The position numbers were made by a program, and so were the translations under genes. From Jilunia laotingensis (GTDB taxonomy: Bacteria > Bacteroidota > Bacteroidia > Bacteroidales > Bacteroidaceae): 43,945 bases of DNA. Below, in pieces: positions 1-6,589 of the stretch. Under the pieces are notes generated by a model. That model worked only from the letters and a program-made list of their open reading frames with translations. It was not told the origin of the DNA and did not search any database. The stretch spans positions 1 to 43,945 of the forward strand of contig NZ_JACRTF010000002.1 of the NCBI RefSeq assembly GCF_014385165.1. The letters run 5' to 3'. The stretch's first letter is position 1, and each line of letters opens with the position of its first letter.

Positions 1-129
1 TTTCCTAAAGACTCTCTGTCTAAAATAATCTGACATACATTTGCTAGATTTAGAAGCTTTAGTTAGTTCTTCATATTCTAAATTCGTTAAGCGAACTTTC
101 ACTATTCTATCTCTTTTATTTGCTTTCAT
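1..129 (-). CDS. MobC-type relaxosome accessory protein, N-terminal 43 codons (gene crosses the window ends)
   Basis: The gene starts at the ATG at 129 on the minus strand, runs off base 1 and continues in frame at 43945, so the full coding region is complement(join(43718..43945,1..129)), 118 aa. This part carries a basic ribbon-helix-helix-like region (RIVKVRLTNLEYEELTKAS), which in this family binds oriT DNA. A consensus Bacteroides promoter lies upstream at 249-280 and the hairpin-rich oriT candidate is in the leader. In conjugation such a protein helps the relaxase load and nick oriT. The Bacteroides literature often names this gene mobA and uses mobC for the coupling protein, so no symbol is given. 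Confidence comes from the seamless join and the family motif in the other half. Confidence 0.85.
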   Translation of the reverse strand, partial: MKANKRDRIVKVRLTNLEYEELTKASKSSKCMSDYFRQRVFRK

Positions 130-149
130 ACTATGATACTAAATAATAT

Positions 150-232
150 ATGCCCCCAAGTTGCGAGGGGGCTAAACTCCTGATTTATCAGGCAAGATTT
201 GGTTTTTGTGTCCACAAAAACACATCTTGCTA
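150..232. other. Candidate origin of transfer (oriT): three successive hairpins upstream of the mobilisation gene
   Basis: Between the mobilisation gene start (129) and its promoter (249-280) lie three inverted repeats: GCCCCC/GGGGGC at 152-157 and 167-172, CCTGATTTATCAGG at 179-192, and a long one at 192-230 whose arms are GCAAGAT..GTTTTTGTG and CACAAAAAC..ATCTTGC around a 2-nt loop. Dense inverted repeats immediately upstream of the relaxosome accessory gene are the usual oriT layout. A terminator role is less likely because no gene ends here. The nick site cannot be placed from sequence alone. Confidence 0.55.
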
Positions 233-248
233 TTAATTTCTACAAACG

Positions 249-280
249 CAAATATATAAATTACTAAACACCCTCACAAA
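249..280 (-). promoter_or_regulatory. Bacteroides-type promoter for the mobilisation gene
   Basis: On the minus strand, TTTG (280-277) is followed after 20 bp by TATATTTG (256-249), which fits the Bacteroides primary sigma consensus TTTG / TAnnTTTG. Transcription would start near 240 and cross the three oriT hairpins before the ATG at 129. Confidence 0.7.
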
Positions 281-308
281 CAAAAGGGAAAAAAATACAA
301 TTAGATAA

Positions 309-814
309 GTTTTTTTGGTATCATAATAATGTTCTCTTATCGTCCATGCCGGGCAGAACCCGGAAAAGTACGGTATCAAATACCTTCCCGGTTTCTCTCC
401 AGTGCAGGCAGAAAAGGTATCAATTAGATGCAATCCTTTTACCGATGGGCGGTAGTTCCTGAATGGTGTCGGTGTCTTTTCTTTTATGATGCAGCCGTTT
501 TCCTGTATTCAAGTATAGAGAGAAACGACACAAGGAACTTTAGGGAAAAGAAGATTTTTCGTGTGGCTCTTTCTGGAACTCTGGAAGTGAAGCGTGTTAA
601 TCACATATTATATATTATTTGTTTATATATTATATATTCACATATTATTTATATATATATAATATTGTATTTTGTTCCTGTTCTTTTTCCCTAATGTTTT
701 ATGGTATCAATTTTTTGCGTCCGGCTTCCGGCTGCTTTTTGTATTTGGTATCAAAAGGTCGTTCTACAGGGTGTGCCAGGAATGATAATTCGGTATCAAT
801 TTCTTTCCCTACAG
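309..814 (+). repeat. GGTATCA array R1 (A block + AT-rich linker + B block)
   Basis: About 500 bp, nearly identical to 5730-6300 and, inverted, to 19861-20408. The A block (about 309-549) holds units starting with GGTATCA and ends with ACTTTAGGGAAAA; its left terminal repeat is degraded. The linker (about 600-665) is almost pure A/T. The B block (from about 684) begins TTTTTCCCTAATG and carries two complete units, where R2 and R3 carry three: the 55-bp unit next to the final GGTATCAATTTC is missing cleanly. Open frames here (428-694, 619-870) are repeat sequence, not genes. Confidence 0.9.
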
Positions 815-830
815 TATATCAAAAAAGCAT

Positions 831-1246
831 AGGGACAAAAACCCAACTTTTTAAAATATGTTTTTTTTAGATAGGGACAAAAACCCAACTTTTGATTGAT
901 TATTTGTATCATATAGTGTCTTTTTTTGTTAATAGATGTTCTTTTCCCTAAAGTTTGTGTTAAGATTATGAGAAAAGTTCCTTTTTTATGGGTTTATGTA
1001 ATAAGAAAAGTTCCTTTTTTGTGTGTTGGTATGATTATCAGGTTTTTTTTTATCAGCTAGTGATGGTAGTACCCTTAAAAATGAAAGGGTAACTATCTGA
1101 AAAACAACAGATAATGGTAAAAAATCAGGGACAAAAACCCAACTTCTTAGGGACAAAAACCCAACTTCTTAGGGACAAAAACCCAACTTCTTAGGGACAA
1201 AAACCCAACTTTTAGACCCCTCCTAGGGACAAAAACCCAACTTTTA
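831..1246. other. Replication origin region (oriV) with iterons
   Basis: Seven direct copies of AGGGACAAAAACCCAACTT: two spaced (831, 873) and five clustered (1127, 1149, 1171, 1193, 1225), the first three of the cluster at an exact 22-bp period. Between the groups are a 17-bp direct repeat AGAAAAGTTCCTTTTTT at 971 and 1004, a small hairpin around TACCCTT/AAAGGGTA (about 1070-1091), another with TATCTG/CAGATA, and T-rich tracts suited to strand opening. The adjacent gene encodes a Rep_3-like initiator, the class that binds iterons. The cluster lies downstream of rep and the last iteron touches its stop codon. Confidence 0.85.
1127..1246 (+). repeat. Iteron cluster, five direct repeats
   Basis: Copies start at 1127, 1149, 1171, 1193 and 1225, with core AGGGACAAAAACCCAACTT. 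The first three are 22 bp long and end in CTT; the fourth is followed by an 11-12 bp insertion before the fifth. The fifth ends on the rep stop codon (1244-1246). These are the likely Rep binding and copy-control sites. Confidence 0.9.
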
Positions 1247-2401
1247 TTCATCTTCTTTTTCTTCTCCAATCATTCCGGGGAGTATTTCTACTTCTTTTAA
1301 TAATACGGATAAACAATATTCTGCTTTATTTGAAATTTTATTCCAGTTATCTCTAACATATTCGCCTAGATAAAGCATCTTAGTTACTACTGCTTTATAG
1401 TTGCTTAATGTAATCTGTGGAATAAACTGCTGCAAATGCTCGTCCTTCATTGCAAAGTGCAAAGAACAAAAATTCGTTATCATCTTCTTTTGTCCTTTTA
1501 ATAGTTCTTCTTCCTTCTTTGATAATGCAGACTTAATAACTTTGAAATTAAGTTTATAAGGCTGTGTATCGCCTGAATTACGATAAACTTCTGCCATTTC
1601 AAACCAGCAATCAGCCTGTTCAAACAAATCATCGTAAACAGGGCGTATTACACGTTTATACAAATCTTTAAATTCGGGGTATTTATCTTCTAATTTTAAG
1701 AATTTCCGAAATCTATCCACATAGATAGAAAAACCACCTTTTTCTTTCCATGAGCTAATCAGCATATACATTCTTATTGTATATCTACTTTGCGCTCTTA
1801 AAGCTATCTCTTTTATATAGCGTGTAAAACCTCTATCAACATTAATGAAAACTTTAGCAACCTCTCTATCCATTTCTAAAGAAAAACCTCTTGAATAAGG
1901 AGTTTTGGGTATATTTGCCTTAGTGAATAAACCAGTAATAGACCAACTATCCTCACCTGTTATTGGGTCTTTAACATCAAGCTCTACAGGAATACTGATT
2001 AATTTACGAACCATGCTTTTTACTTCCTTGTATTGGTCTGGATTAACGCCCAAATCCCGATATGCGATATCTACTCTTATACGGTCTGAATATTCTTGAA
2101 ATAAAGATAATTGCTCGCATGGAATAGATGTACCATATTTATCTAGATGCTGAATACTTAATTCTATGACATCCTGTAATTTCTCTATAACAGCAATTAA
2201 GATTCTAATCTGTACTGTCTTAAAATCACCAGCCATTAATGTAACTACATTAGGTTGTTTCAGCCATGTGGGATTTTCTGGGAGTTTCACAGGAAGATTT
2301 GTACGAGGATGCCCTTTCCTAATTCTAACAATCTCACCGTCTATTTCTTCTTTTTCTTCTTTCACCGCACGTTTTCGGGCTTTTATTTCTCTATTTACCA
2401 T
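1244..2401 (-). CDS. Replication initiation protein, Rep_3/RepB family
   Basis: A 385-aa protein, typical in size for initiators of iteron-controlled Bacteroides plasmids. After a basic N-terminus (KARKRAVKEEKEE) it shows the two winged-helix halves expected of Rep_3 proteins: a segment starting near PNVVTLMAGDFKTVQIRIL and a second with the family-like RYTIRMYMLISSW and a conserved F-x-K-L-E-D-K-Y stretch. It would bind the 22-bp iterons next to its 3' end and recruit the host replisome. It is the last gene of a minus-strand run of small genes, and its ATG overlaps the stop of a 52-aa membrane ORF, which suggests translational coupling. Family assignment is by recognition; it is well supported by the iterons. 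Confidence 0.88.
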   Translation of the reverse strand: MVNREIKARKRAVKEEKEEIDGEIVRIRKGHPRTNLPVKLPENPTWLKQPNVVTLMAGDFKTVQIRILIAVIEKLQDVIELSIQHLDKYGTSIPCEQLSLFQEYSDRIRVDIAYRDLGVNPDQYKEVKSMVRKLISIPVELDVKDPITGEDSWSITGLFTKANIPKTPYSRGFSLEMDREVAKVFINVDRGFTRYIKEIALRAQSRYTIRMYMLISSWKEKGGFSIYVDRFRKFLKLEDKYPEFKDLYKRVIRPVYDDLFEQADCWFEMAEVYRNSGDTQPYKLNFKVIKSALSKKEEELLKGQKKMITNFCSLHFAMKDEHLQQFIPQITLSNYKAVVTKMLYLGEYVRDNWNKISNKAEYCLSVLLKEVEILPGMIGEEKEDE

Positions 2402-2553
2402 CGCTTATTATTTTGACTGATTAATACTCCAAAAAAAAGTAGAATAAAGAACACAAACATAAACTTGGCTATATAAAATAGCCCTATGAAAATCATTCTA
2501 AAAATAGCAATGATAATTTCTAATAGATTTCTTATTATGTTCCTCCAGTCCAT
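2395..2553 (-). CDS. Short single-pass membrane protein overlapping the rep start
   Basis: A 52-aa frame beginning MDWRNIIRNLLEIIIAIFR and followed by a long hydrophobic stretch (IGLFYIAKFMFVFFILLFF), ending NNKRW. Its stop codon lies inside the first codons of rep: the frames overlap as ATGGTAA, so ribosomes ending here could re-initiate on rep. Upstream is an A-rich region typical of Bacteroides translation starts. The function is unknown; the location suggests either a small membrane protein or mainly a coupling device tuning Rep synthesis. It is supported by the uninterrupted frame, the coherent transmembrane composition and the overlap, but not by any recognised family. Confidence 0.55.
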   Translation of the reverse strand: MDWRNIIRNLLEIIIAIFRMIFIGLFYIAKFMFVFFILLFFGVLISQNNKRW

Positions 2554-2563
2554 TTTCTTTGTT

Positions 2564-2776
2564 TTATAATTCCTGTCGCCAAAGCTCCGGCTGCACTATT
2601 GTATAACCAGCACTTTGCAAATATACTCTTTTAAATTCATCGGGCAACGTTCCTTCAAGGAATTGCTTTTTATGCCTTGATGCAGTTCGGCGGTCATATG
2701 GACTATTTTTAGACCAACCTCTTTTAAGAATTAGTTCCTTAAAGCATTCATCTAATGTTTTTGCTTTATCTATCAT
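2564..2776 (-). CDS. Hypothetical 70-aa protein, rep operon
   Basis: I do not recognise this family. The protein is small and mixed-charge, with a central basic stretch (SPYDRRTASRHKKQFLEG) followed by LPDEFKRVYLQSAGYTIVQPELW, which could be a small helical DNA-binding fold. Its ATG at 2776 overlaps the end of the upstream gene by 11 bp, a sign of one transcript and coupled translation. It lies just upstream of the 52-aa membrane ORF and rep, so a role in replication control or an early plasmid function is possible but unproven. Confidence 0.7.
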   Translation of the reverse strand: MIDKAKTLDECFKELILKRGWSKNSPYDRRTASRHKKQFLEGTLPDEFKRVYLQSAGYTIVQPELWRQEL

Positions 2777-3248
2777 AATCTTTTCGTAAAGAAATTATAG
2801 GGTTTTTCATCCCTTTATACGTTTCACAAGGATTTCCTAACAGTTCGCACATAACAAAATGTACAATTTTTCCTTCATCCAATGATAAATTCGATTTATT
2901 TGCTAATTCTACAACTAATGTATATTGATAACTATAGTTCTCAACAACAATTTCTTTTTCATTGGAAACTTCATTGTAAATCTTTCTATACTTATGCCAT
3001 AAAGACGTATTAAAAAGCTCTACCGTAAGAAAATTGTTTACCTGCTCTGTTGTATAGTCTTCTGGCAAACGTTTCCCTGTAAGTCTATAAACAGCCTCCA
3101 TTTTTGCTTTTTTTCCTACAAACTTTTTTTTCCCAATCATCTGACAAGAAGGAAGTTCATCCCTAGATATAAAAGGCTTCAAATCTGACACCCTACGATA
3201 TACCTTATATTCAATAAACATTCTATCTATATTTTGATTATATGACAT
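2766..3248 (-). CDS. Hypothetical 160-aa protein, rep operon
   Basis: Family not recognised. The sequence has no signal peptide or membrane segment. It has a basic patch near residues 37-50 (MIGKKKFVGKKAKMEAVYRL) and ends in a charged tail. A start at the ATG at 3248 gives the full frame, and the 3' end overlaps the next gene by 11 bp. The gene sits in an unbroken minus-strand series from 5562 to 1244, so it is probably cotranscribed with rep. Confidence 0.7.
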   Translation of the reverse strand: MSYNQNIDRMFIEYKVYRRVSDLKPFISRDELPSCQMIGKKKFVGKKAKMEAVYRLTGKRLPEDYTTEQVNNFLTVELFNTSLWHKYRKIYNEVSNEKEIVVENYSYQYTLVVELANKSNLSLDEGKIVHFVMCELLGNPCETYKGMKNPIISLRKDYDR

Positions 3249-3281
3249 CTATTCCCTTTCACACTATTCGAAAAATTATGG

Positions 3282-3599
3282 TCATTTATCCCAATCATAA
3301 TTATCGTAATCTATTTCCTTTCCTGTAGCATGGCATTCAGCCACATAATCAGCCCATTTTTTTCGCTTCGTCACATCAAAAGGCATACGTAGAAACTCAT
3401 CCTTCCAAGGCTGTATAAAGTAACCAAAATCGTGTTTGTTCGTTACATACTGAACAGCATCTCTAATGGCGTTATACTCATATCCTTCTTTCAACAATGG
3501 TTCGTCACCCAGTTTAGAGTATATGTTTGCCACTTCCCGAAGCATCTTTGCAAATTCTTTGTATGTGGCAAAATTCTTTTCTTTTTTATCCATAATCAT
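3282..3599 (-). CDS. Hypothetical 105-aa acidic protein, rep operon
   Basis: No recognised domain. The protein is soluble and rich in aromatic and charged residues, with a very acidic, tyrosine-containing C-terminus (EIDYDNYDWDK). Two in-frame ATGs occur at 3599 and 3593; either could be used. It is separated by 33 bp from the 160-aa gene downstream and by 18 bp from the gene upstream, consistent with one operon. Small acidic proteins of this kind are common in early regions of conjugative elements, sometimes as anti-defence proteins, but nothing in the sequence proves that here. Confidence 0.65.
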   Translation of the reverse strand: MIMDKKEKNFATYKEFAKMLREVANIYSKLGDEPLLKEGYEYNAIRDAVQYVTNKHDFGYFIQPWKDEFLRMPFDVTKRKKWADYVAECHATGKEIDYDNYDWDK

Positions 3600-3617
3600 T
3601 CTTTTTTGTTTTGAGTA

Positions 3618-3836
3618 TTAATTTTTTTCGATGAAAGTATTGGTTGTATTCAACACCCCGGCTGAATCTCGACTTTTGCCATCTCTTATGAAGATTCCTT
3701 CTTCTTTCAACCGTTCATAATCAAATTCATTCATCATGATAATGACAATATTTTCATTTGTATATAGCTTACACTTCATAAATTGAGTACCTTCTATTTT
3801 TCCAATTACGTCTATTTGGATTGTTCTTTCATTCAT
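3618..3836 (-). CDS. Hypothetical 72-aa protein, rep operon
   Basis: Small protein of unknown family, beginning MNERTIQIDVIGKIEGTQF. The alternating hydrophobic pattern in the first half (IQIDVIGKI..CKLYTNENIVIIMM) suggests a short beta-rich domain. No signal peptide or metal-binding pattern is visible. It fits in the closely spaced minus-strand gene run and has A/T-rich upstream sequence like its neighbours. Confidence 0.6.
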   Translation of the reverse strand: MNERTIQIDVIGKIEGTQFMKCKLYTNENIVIIMMNEFDYERLKEEGIFIRDGKSRDSAGVLNTTNTFIEKN

Positions 3837-3866
3837 AATTCGTTTATTTATATATCGATTTGAGGA

Positions 3867-4073
3867 TTATTCTTGTTTTTTTACTTCATATCCCTTTTCT
3901 CTGAGATACGCTGCTATATACTCATCATCTCCGACATCATTAAGGACATCGAAAAGATAACCTTTTACATAACTGGCTACTGCAACCGCATTTGCATACT
4001 CGATGTTCTGCGAAATGAATCTCACTTTCTCTGTTCTTCCTAAGCCTCTGAAGGCTTCTTCAATTTTGCTCAT
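3867..4073 (-). CDS. Hypothetical 68-aa protein, rep operon
   Basis: Unknown family. The sequence looks all-helical and ends in a charged tail (REKGYEVKKQE). It is slightly acidic, with no membrane segment. It starts at the ATG at 4073, 12 bp after the stop of the 63-aa gene upstream. Likely part of the same transcript as rep. Confidence 0.6.
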   Translation of the reverse strand: MSKIEEAFRGLGRTEKVRFISQNIEYANAVAVASYVKGYLFDVLNDVGDDEYIAAYLREKGYEVKKQE

Positions 4074-4085
4074 ATTTATACTGTT

Positions 4086-4277
4086 TTACGCTAATTCTGT
4101 TTCAATAAACTTCATCATCTGATTGTGAAAAGAACCACTCCTTTTTTGCGCAGCCTTACAATCATCAATGGAAAGATTCGATTCCTTAATTATCCCTATT
4201 GCGATTGCTGGCATATCTCTGACTACTACAATATGCTGAACAGCAAACCAAATACCATCAATAAATTCATTATTCAT
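4086..4277 (-). CDS. Hypothetical 63-aa protein, rep operon
   Basis: Unknown short protein (MNNEFIDGIWFAVQHIVVVR..). It has a mildly hydrophobic N-terminal helix and a basic middle (CKAAQKRSGSFHNQMMKF). Its start is 16 bp beyond the stop of the 46-aa ORF upstream. No domain can be assigned. Confidence 0.55.
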   Translation of the reverse strand: MNNEFIDGIWFAVQHIVVVRDMPAIAIGIIKESNLSIDDCKAAQKRSGSFHNQMMKFIETELA

Positions 4278-4293
4278 ATCTTCATTTTATTGG

Positions 4294-4434
4294 TTAAAAC
4301 TCATATTCACTTTCATTGAAATTTTCGATTGAATAAATTAAACCACCGAAGTCACCTGCTGAGAAGCCTCCAGTAATATTACTTCGATGTGTTCCCTTAT
4401 ACTTACCAAAGGTTAATGTTCTTTCTTGATTCAT
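4294..4434 (-). CDS. Short hypothetical protein (46 aa) with a TFGKYKG motif
   Basis: A 46-aa frame from the ATG at 4434, too short for usual gene callers. It begins MNQERTLTFGKYKG; the F-G-K-Y-K-G pattern resembles the small DUF3820 family, although the rest is shorter and does not clearly match. Glycine-rich centre and acidic end (NFNESEYEF). It fills the gap between the 63-aa and 129-aa genes in the same direction, which supports it being real. Confidence 0.45.
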   Translation of the reverse strand: MNQERTLTFGKYKGTHRSNITGGFSAGDFGGLIYSIENFNESEYEF

Positions 4435-4519
4435 TACTATTCTGTTATGCGTTATTTGGTATGATAATCCCATTTTATCTTGACTTATATATCTGGAAAA
4501 GAGACCTGTGAACTAAAGA

Positions 4520-4909
4520 CTACTCTTTCTTTTCCTTACGCCTCGATTTGAGAAATTCTTTAGCCGCTTCTTTGTCCTCATGTACTTCATCTGATACATA
4601 ATATATTATAGCCTTTGAATTGTGAGGATTGTTTTTCCACTTTCTTCCTATTGCATCCGGATTTACAACATATCCTTCTTTTGCCCATTGCAGGGCTGTT
4701 AGGCTCTTTTGGTTCATTCTCTTATACCAAAGAACCTTACGATGCATTTTTGTCCGGGGAGTAATTACTCCGTCTGCACATACCAGTCCTTCACAGTTGT
4801 AACCGGGGCTTTCCAGAAATTCAATTTCTTTTTGAATTTCTTTTATGCTCATTTTCTCGATGCGTTCCATGTATTGTGCAATCGTTTCATCTGTCATATC
4901 CGCTGCCAT
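4520..4909 (-). CDS. Hypothetical 129-aa basic protein, rep operon
   Basis: Unknown family. The N-terminal part is acidic and helical (MTDETIAQYMERIEKMSIKE), followed by two cysteines in CEGLVCADG, and the C-terminus is strongly basic (EFLKSRRKEKKE). It may bind nucleic acid through its basic tail, but no known motif is complete. It starts at the ATG at 4909 and lies 71 bp from the next gene upstream, within the same minus-strand run. Confidence 0.65.
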   Translation of the reverse strand: MAADMTDETIAQYMERIEKMSIKEIQKEIEFLESPGYNCEGLVCADGVITPRTKMHRKVLWYKRMNQKSLTALQWAKEGYVVNPDAIGRKWKNNPHNSKAIIYYVSDEVHEDKEAAKEFLKSRRKEKKE

Positions 4910-4980
4910 ATTTCATGAATTTATGTATTAAAATAAGGCTATTAACTAGTTTAATAGCCCATTTTTGATTTCAAATACTA

Positions 4981-5196
4981 TCAAACGTATTTATCCAATT
5001 CTTTTTCTAGCTTTTCCCTATCAATCTCTGGAAATAGTTCAAGAACAAGACTTAGCGAATCGCAATAATTGTTTGCATAGTTTTCTGTATCCATCAATCG
5101 TAACACCATTGAACAAAAAATACTCTTTTCCTGCTTAAAAGTACGATTTAACACAGAACTAGATAATCTGAAAATTTTCTTCTCTACTCCAATCAT
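4981..5196 (-). CDS. Hypothetical 71-aa protein, rep operon
   Basis: Small soluble protein without a recognised domain (MIGVEKKIFRLSSSVLNRTF..). Its C-terminal half is acidic and helical (ELFPEIDREKLEKELDKYV). It follows the ribbon-helix-helix-like gene by 34 bp and is likely cotranscribed with it from the promoter cassette at 5638-5669. Confidence 0.6.
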   Translation of the reverse strand: MIGVEKKIFRLSSSVLNRTFKQEKSIFCSMVLRLMDTENYANNYCDSLSLVLELFPEIDREKLEKELDKYV

Positions 5197-5230
5197 AAAT
5201 TAATCCTTTCACATTTCTAATAATTGACTA

Positions 5231-5482
5231 TCAATCTGTAGTTTTCTTCAATGCTTCAAAAGAAGACAAGTAATCATCAACAGCTTTATTTAACGCTGCA
5301 TATTTATCTTTCCACGTCCTTATTTGCCGTTGTGTTTCAATATACCTATCATTCAAAGTTGCATAATTCTGAATAGCAAATCTAATAGCTTTAGCATCTG
5401 TTTTTTCACCAGATAATTTTTTTAGATTTTCTAACTCTGCGCAGGCTGCATCGTCTAAGCGTAATGTAAACTCTTTTTTCAT
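5231..5482 (-). CDS. Small ribbon-helix-helix-like protein (83 aa)
   Basis: The first 40 residues read as a short beta strand followed by two helices (KEFTLRLDDAACAELENLKK then TDAKAIRFAIQNYATL), the arrangement of CopG/Arc-type DNA-binding proteins. The remainder (about 45-83) is a charged helix that may form a coiled coil. As the first substantial gene after the promoter cassette, it could regulate the rep operon or copy number. Its ATG overlaps the stop of a 27-aa upstream frame as ATGA, pointing to coupled translation. The family is inferred from pattern, not from a full match. Confidence 0.65.
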   Translation of the reverse strand: MKKEFTLRLDDAACAELENLKKLSGEKTDAKAIRFAIQNYATLNDRYIETQRQIRTWKDKYAALNKAVDDYLSSFEALKKTTD

Positions 5483-5562
5483 AAAAAAATGATTAATGAA
5501 TTAATACTGAAAAATAGCACTAACAGTTGGCTACGAAATGGATTTAAGAAGCAATGTTTCAT
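5479..5562 (-). CDS. Possible 27-aa leader peptide overlapping the next gene
   Basis: Starts at the exact ATG position used by ardC (7600) and by the 20576 gene after the same promoter-leader cassette, so a ribosome should load here. The frame (MKHCFLNPFRSQLLVLFFSI..) ends in TGA overlapping the next start as ATGA. It may be a leader peptide or the remnant of a displaced gene. Support is positional only. Confidence 0.4.
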   Translation of the reverse strand: MKHCFLNPFRSQLLVLFFSINSLIIFL

Positions 5563-5637
5563 GATTTTGTTTGCTGTTCTTTATACTGGCAGCCAAACCA
5601 GCTTTAAAGGTTTGTTTATCTCTTTATTTTCAATACT

Positions 5638-5669
5638 CAAAGATAGTGATTTTCTATAAATGTCGCAAA
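5638..5669 (-). promoter_or_regulatory. Promoter cassette copy A (drives 5562 toward rep)
   Basis: On the minus strand, TTTGCGAC (5669-5662) and TATCTTTG (5645-5638) with 20 bp between TTTG and TATCTTTG fit the Bacteroides promoter. The conserved leader that follows, up to 5563, contains CTGG..CCAG and GCTG..CAGC inverted repeats. The same cassette recurs at 7676-7707 and, on the plus strand, at 20469-20500. Confidence 0.8.
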
Positions 5670-5729
5670 TAATAGGACAATTATTTTTGTTAAAAATGGT
5701 TTTAGGTTTATAGACTGCCGAGGTTTTAT

Positions 5730-6300
5730 TTTTCCCTAAAGTTTTTGGTATCATAATAATGTTCTCTTATCGTCCATGCCGGGCAGAACCCGGAAAAGTA
5801 CGGTATCAAATACCTTCCCGGTTTCTCTCCAGTGCAGGCAGAAAAGGTATCAATTAGATGCAATCCTTTTACCGATGGGCGGTAGTTCCTGAATGGTGTC
5901 GGTGTCTTTTCTTTTATGATGCAGCCGTTTTCCTGTATTCAAGTATAGAGAGAAACGACACAAGGAACTTTAGGGAAAAGAAGATTTTTCGTGTGGCTCT
6001 TTCTGGAACTCTGGAAGTGAAGCGTGTTAATCACATATTATATATTATTTGTTTATATATTATATATTCACATATTATTTATATATATAATATTGTATTT
6101 TGTTCCTGTTCTTTTTCCCTAATGTTTTATGGTATCAATTTTTTGCGTCCGGCTTCCGGCTGCTTTTTGTATTTGGTATCAAAAGGTCGTTCTGCAGGGT
6201 GTGCCAGGAATGATAATTCGGTATCATTTCATCATGCCATGTTTACCCATCAGTGCCGGAACTCCGAAAAGTACGGTATCAATTTCTTTCCCTATAGTTC
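5730..6300 (+). repeat. GGTATCA array R2 (A block, AT linker, B block)
   Basis: The A block is 5730-5979, exactly 250 bp, bounded by the inverted ends TTTTCCCTAAAGT and ACTTTAGGGAAAA. Its units begin with GGTATCA and measure 55, 44 and 49 bp, then a variant GGTGTC unit. After an AT-only linker (about 6028-6100), the B block starts TTTTTCCCTAATG and has units of 44, 45 and 55 bp. Several units hold a small hairpin: CCGGGCAGAACCCGG, TACCGATGGGCGGTA, CCGGCTTCCGG. Together with promoter cassette A it forms an inverted repeat of about 0.7 kb with 19861-20575. The 186-aa open frame across it (5858-6418) is not considered coding. Confidence 0.9.
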
Positions 6301-6319
6301 TTATTGGGTTAGACAACAA

Positions 6320-6501
6320 GACGCATTAAAATGTATTCTCAAAGTGAGAATGTATTTTAATTTGCGTCATGTTTCCGCTTCTGCAATGCTTACTAAAGTG
6401 GAGTTACCTAAAAGGTAGTGGAACTTTACTAAGGATTGCAGAAGGGATAAAGAAACATACCTTAGAAGGGTGGGTGGGTTTACCGATAGCAAAACTATTG
6501 G
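6320..6501. repeat. Hairpin module 1: two long inverted repeats, then CCTTAGAAGGGTGGGTGGG
   Basis: First hairpin at 6320-6368 (GACGCA..GTATTCTC / GAGAAT..TGCGTC). The second, at 6371-6456, has 22-bp arms at 6378-6399 and 6423-6444 that pair at 20 of 22 positions, flanked by GTTTC/GAAAC. Only 3 nt later comes CCTTAGAAGGGTGGGTGGG (6460-6478), then a third short hairpin CCGATAG/CTATTGG (6483-6501). The 19-bp motif recurs at 7925-7943 after two different hairpins. This is the layout of an oriT or of another site processed as single-stranded DNA. Confidence 0.75.
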
Positions 6502-6552
6502 AGCGTAACAAAGTGAAGCGATTAAGCCTTTTTGGTTCTTTTTTGGCGTTTG

Positions 6553-6588
6553 AAAAAAGAACTCCCCCCAATGAGGGGGGAAGGAACC
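6553..6588 (-). terminator. Intrinsic terminator after ardC
   Basis: On the minus strand the ardC stop (6590) is followed by a hairpin with CCCCCC/GGGGGG arms (6580-6575 and 6569-6564) and then a T-run. An additional overlapping T-run/A-run pair (GGTTCTTTTTT..AAAAAAGAAC) extends it. Confidence 0.85.
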
Positions 6589-6589
6589 T

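Noticed and set aside
1..129. Truncated or pseudogene fragment at the window start
   Set aside because: The frame continues exactly from the other end of the window, so the gene is intact on a circle.
428..870. Open frames of 83-88 aa in repeat R1
   Set aside because: They lie in the GGTATCA array, have no codon or domain pattern, and the same sequence appears six more times in non-coding context.
309..6300. CRISPR array (GGTATCA repeats with spacers of similar length)
   Set aside because: The repeat is only 7-8 bp, the spacers are conserved between copies, and no cas gene is present.
5858..6418. 186-aa open frame across R2 and hairpin module 1
   Set aside because: It runs through repeat units, the AT linker and a hairpin; in R1 the homologous frame is broken by indels.
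6460..6478. G-quadruplex at GGGTGGGTGGG
   Set aside because: Only three G-runs are present, so a simple intramolecular quadruplex is not supported.
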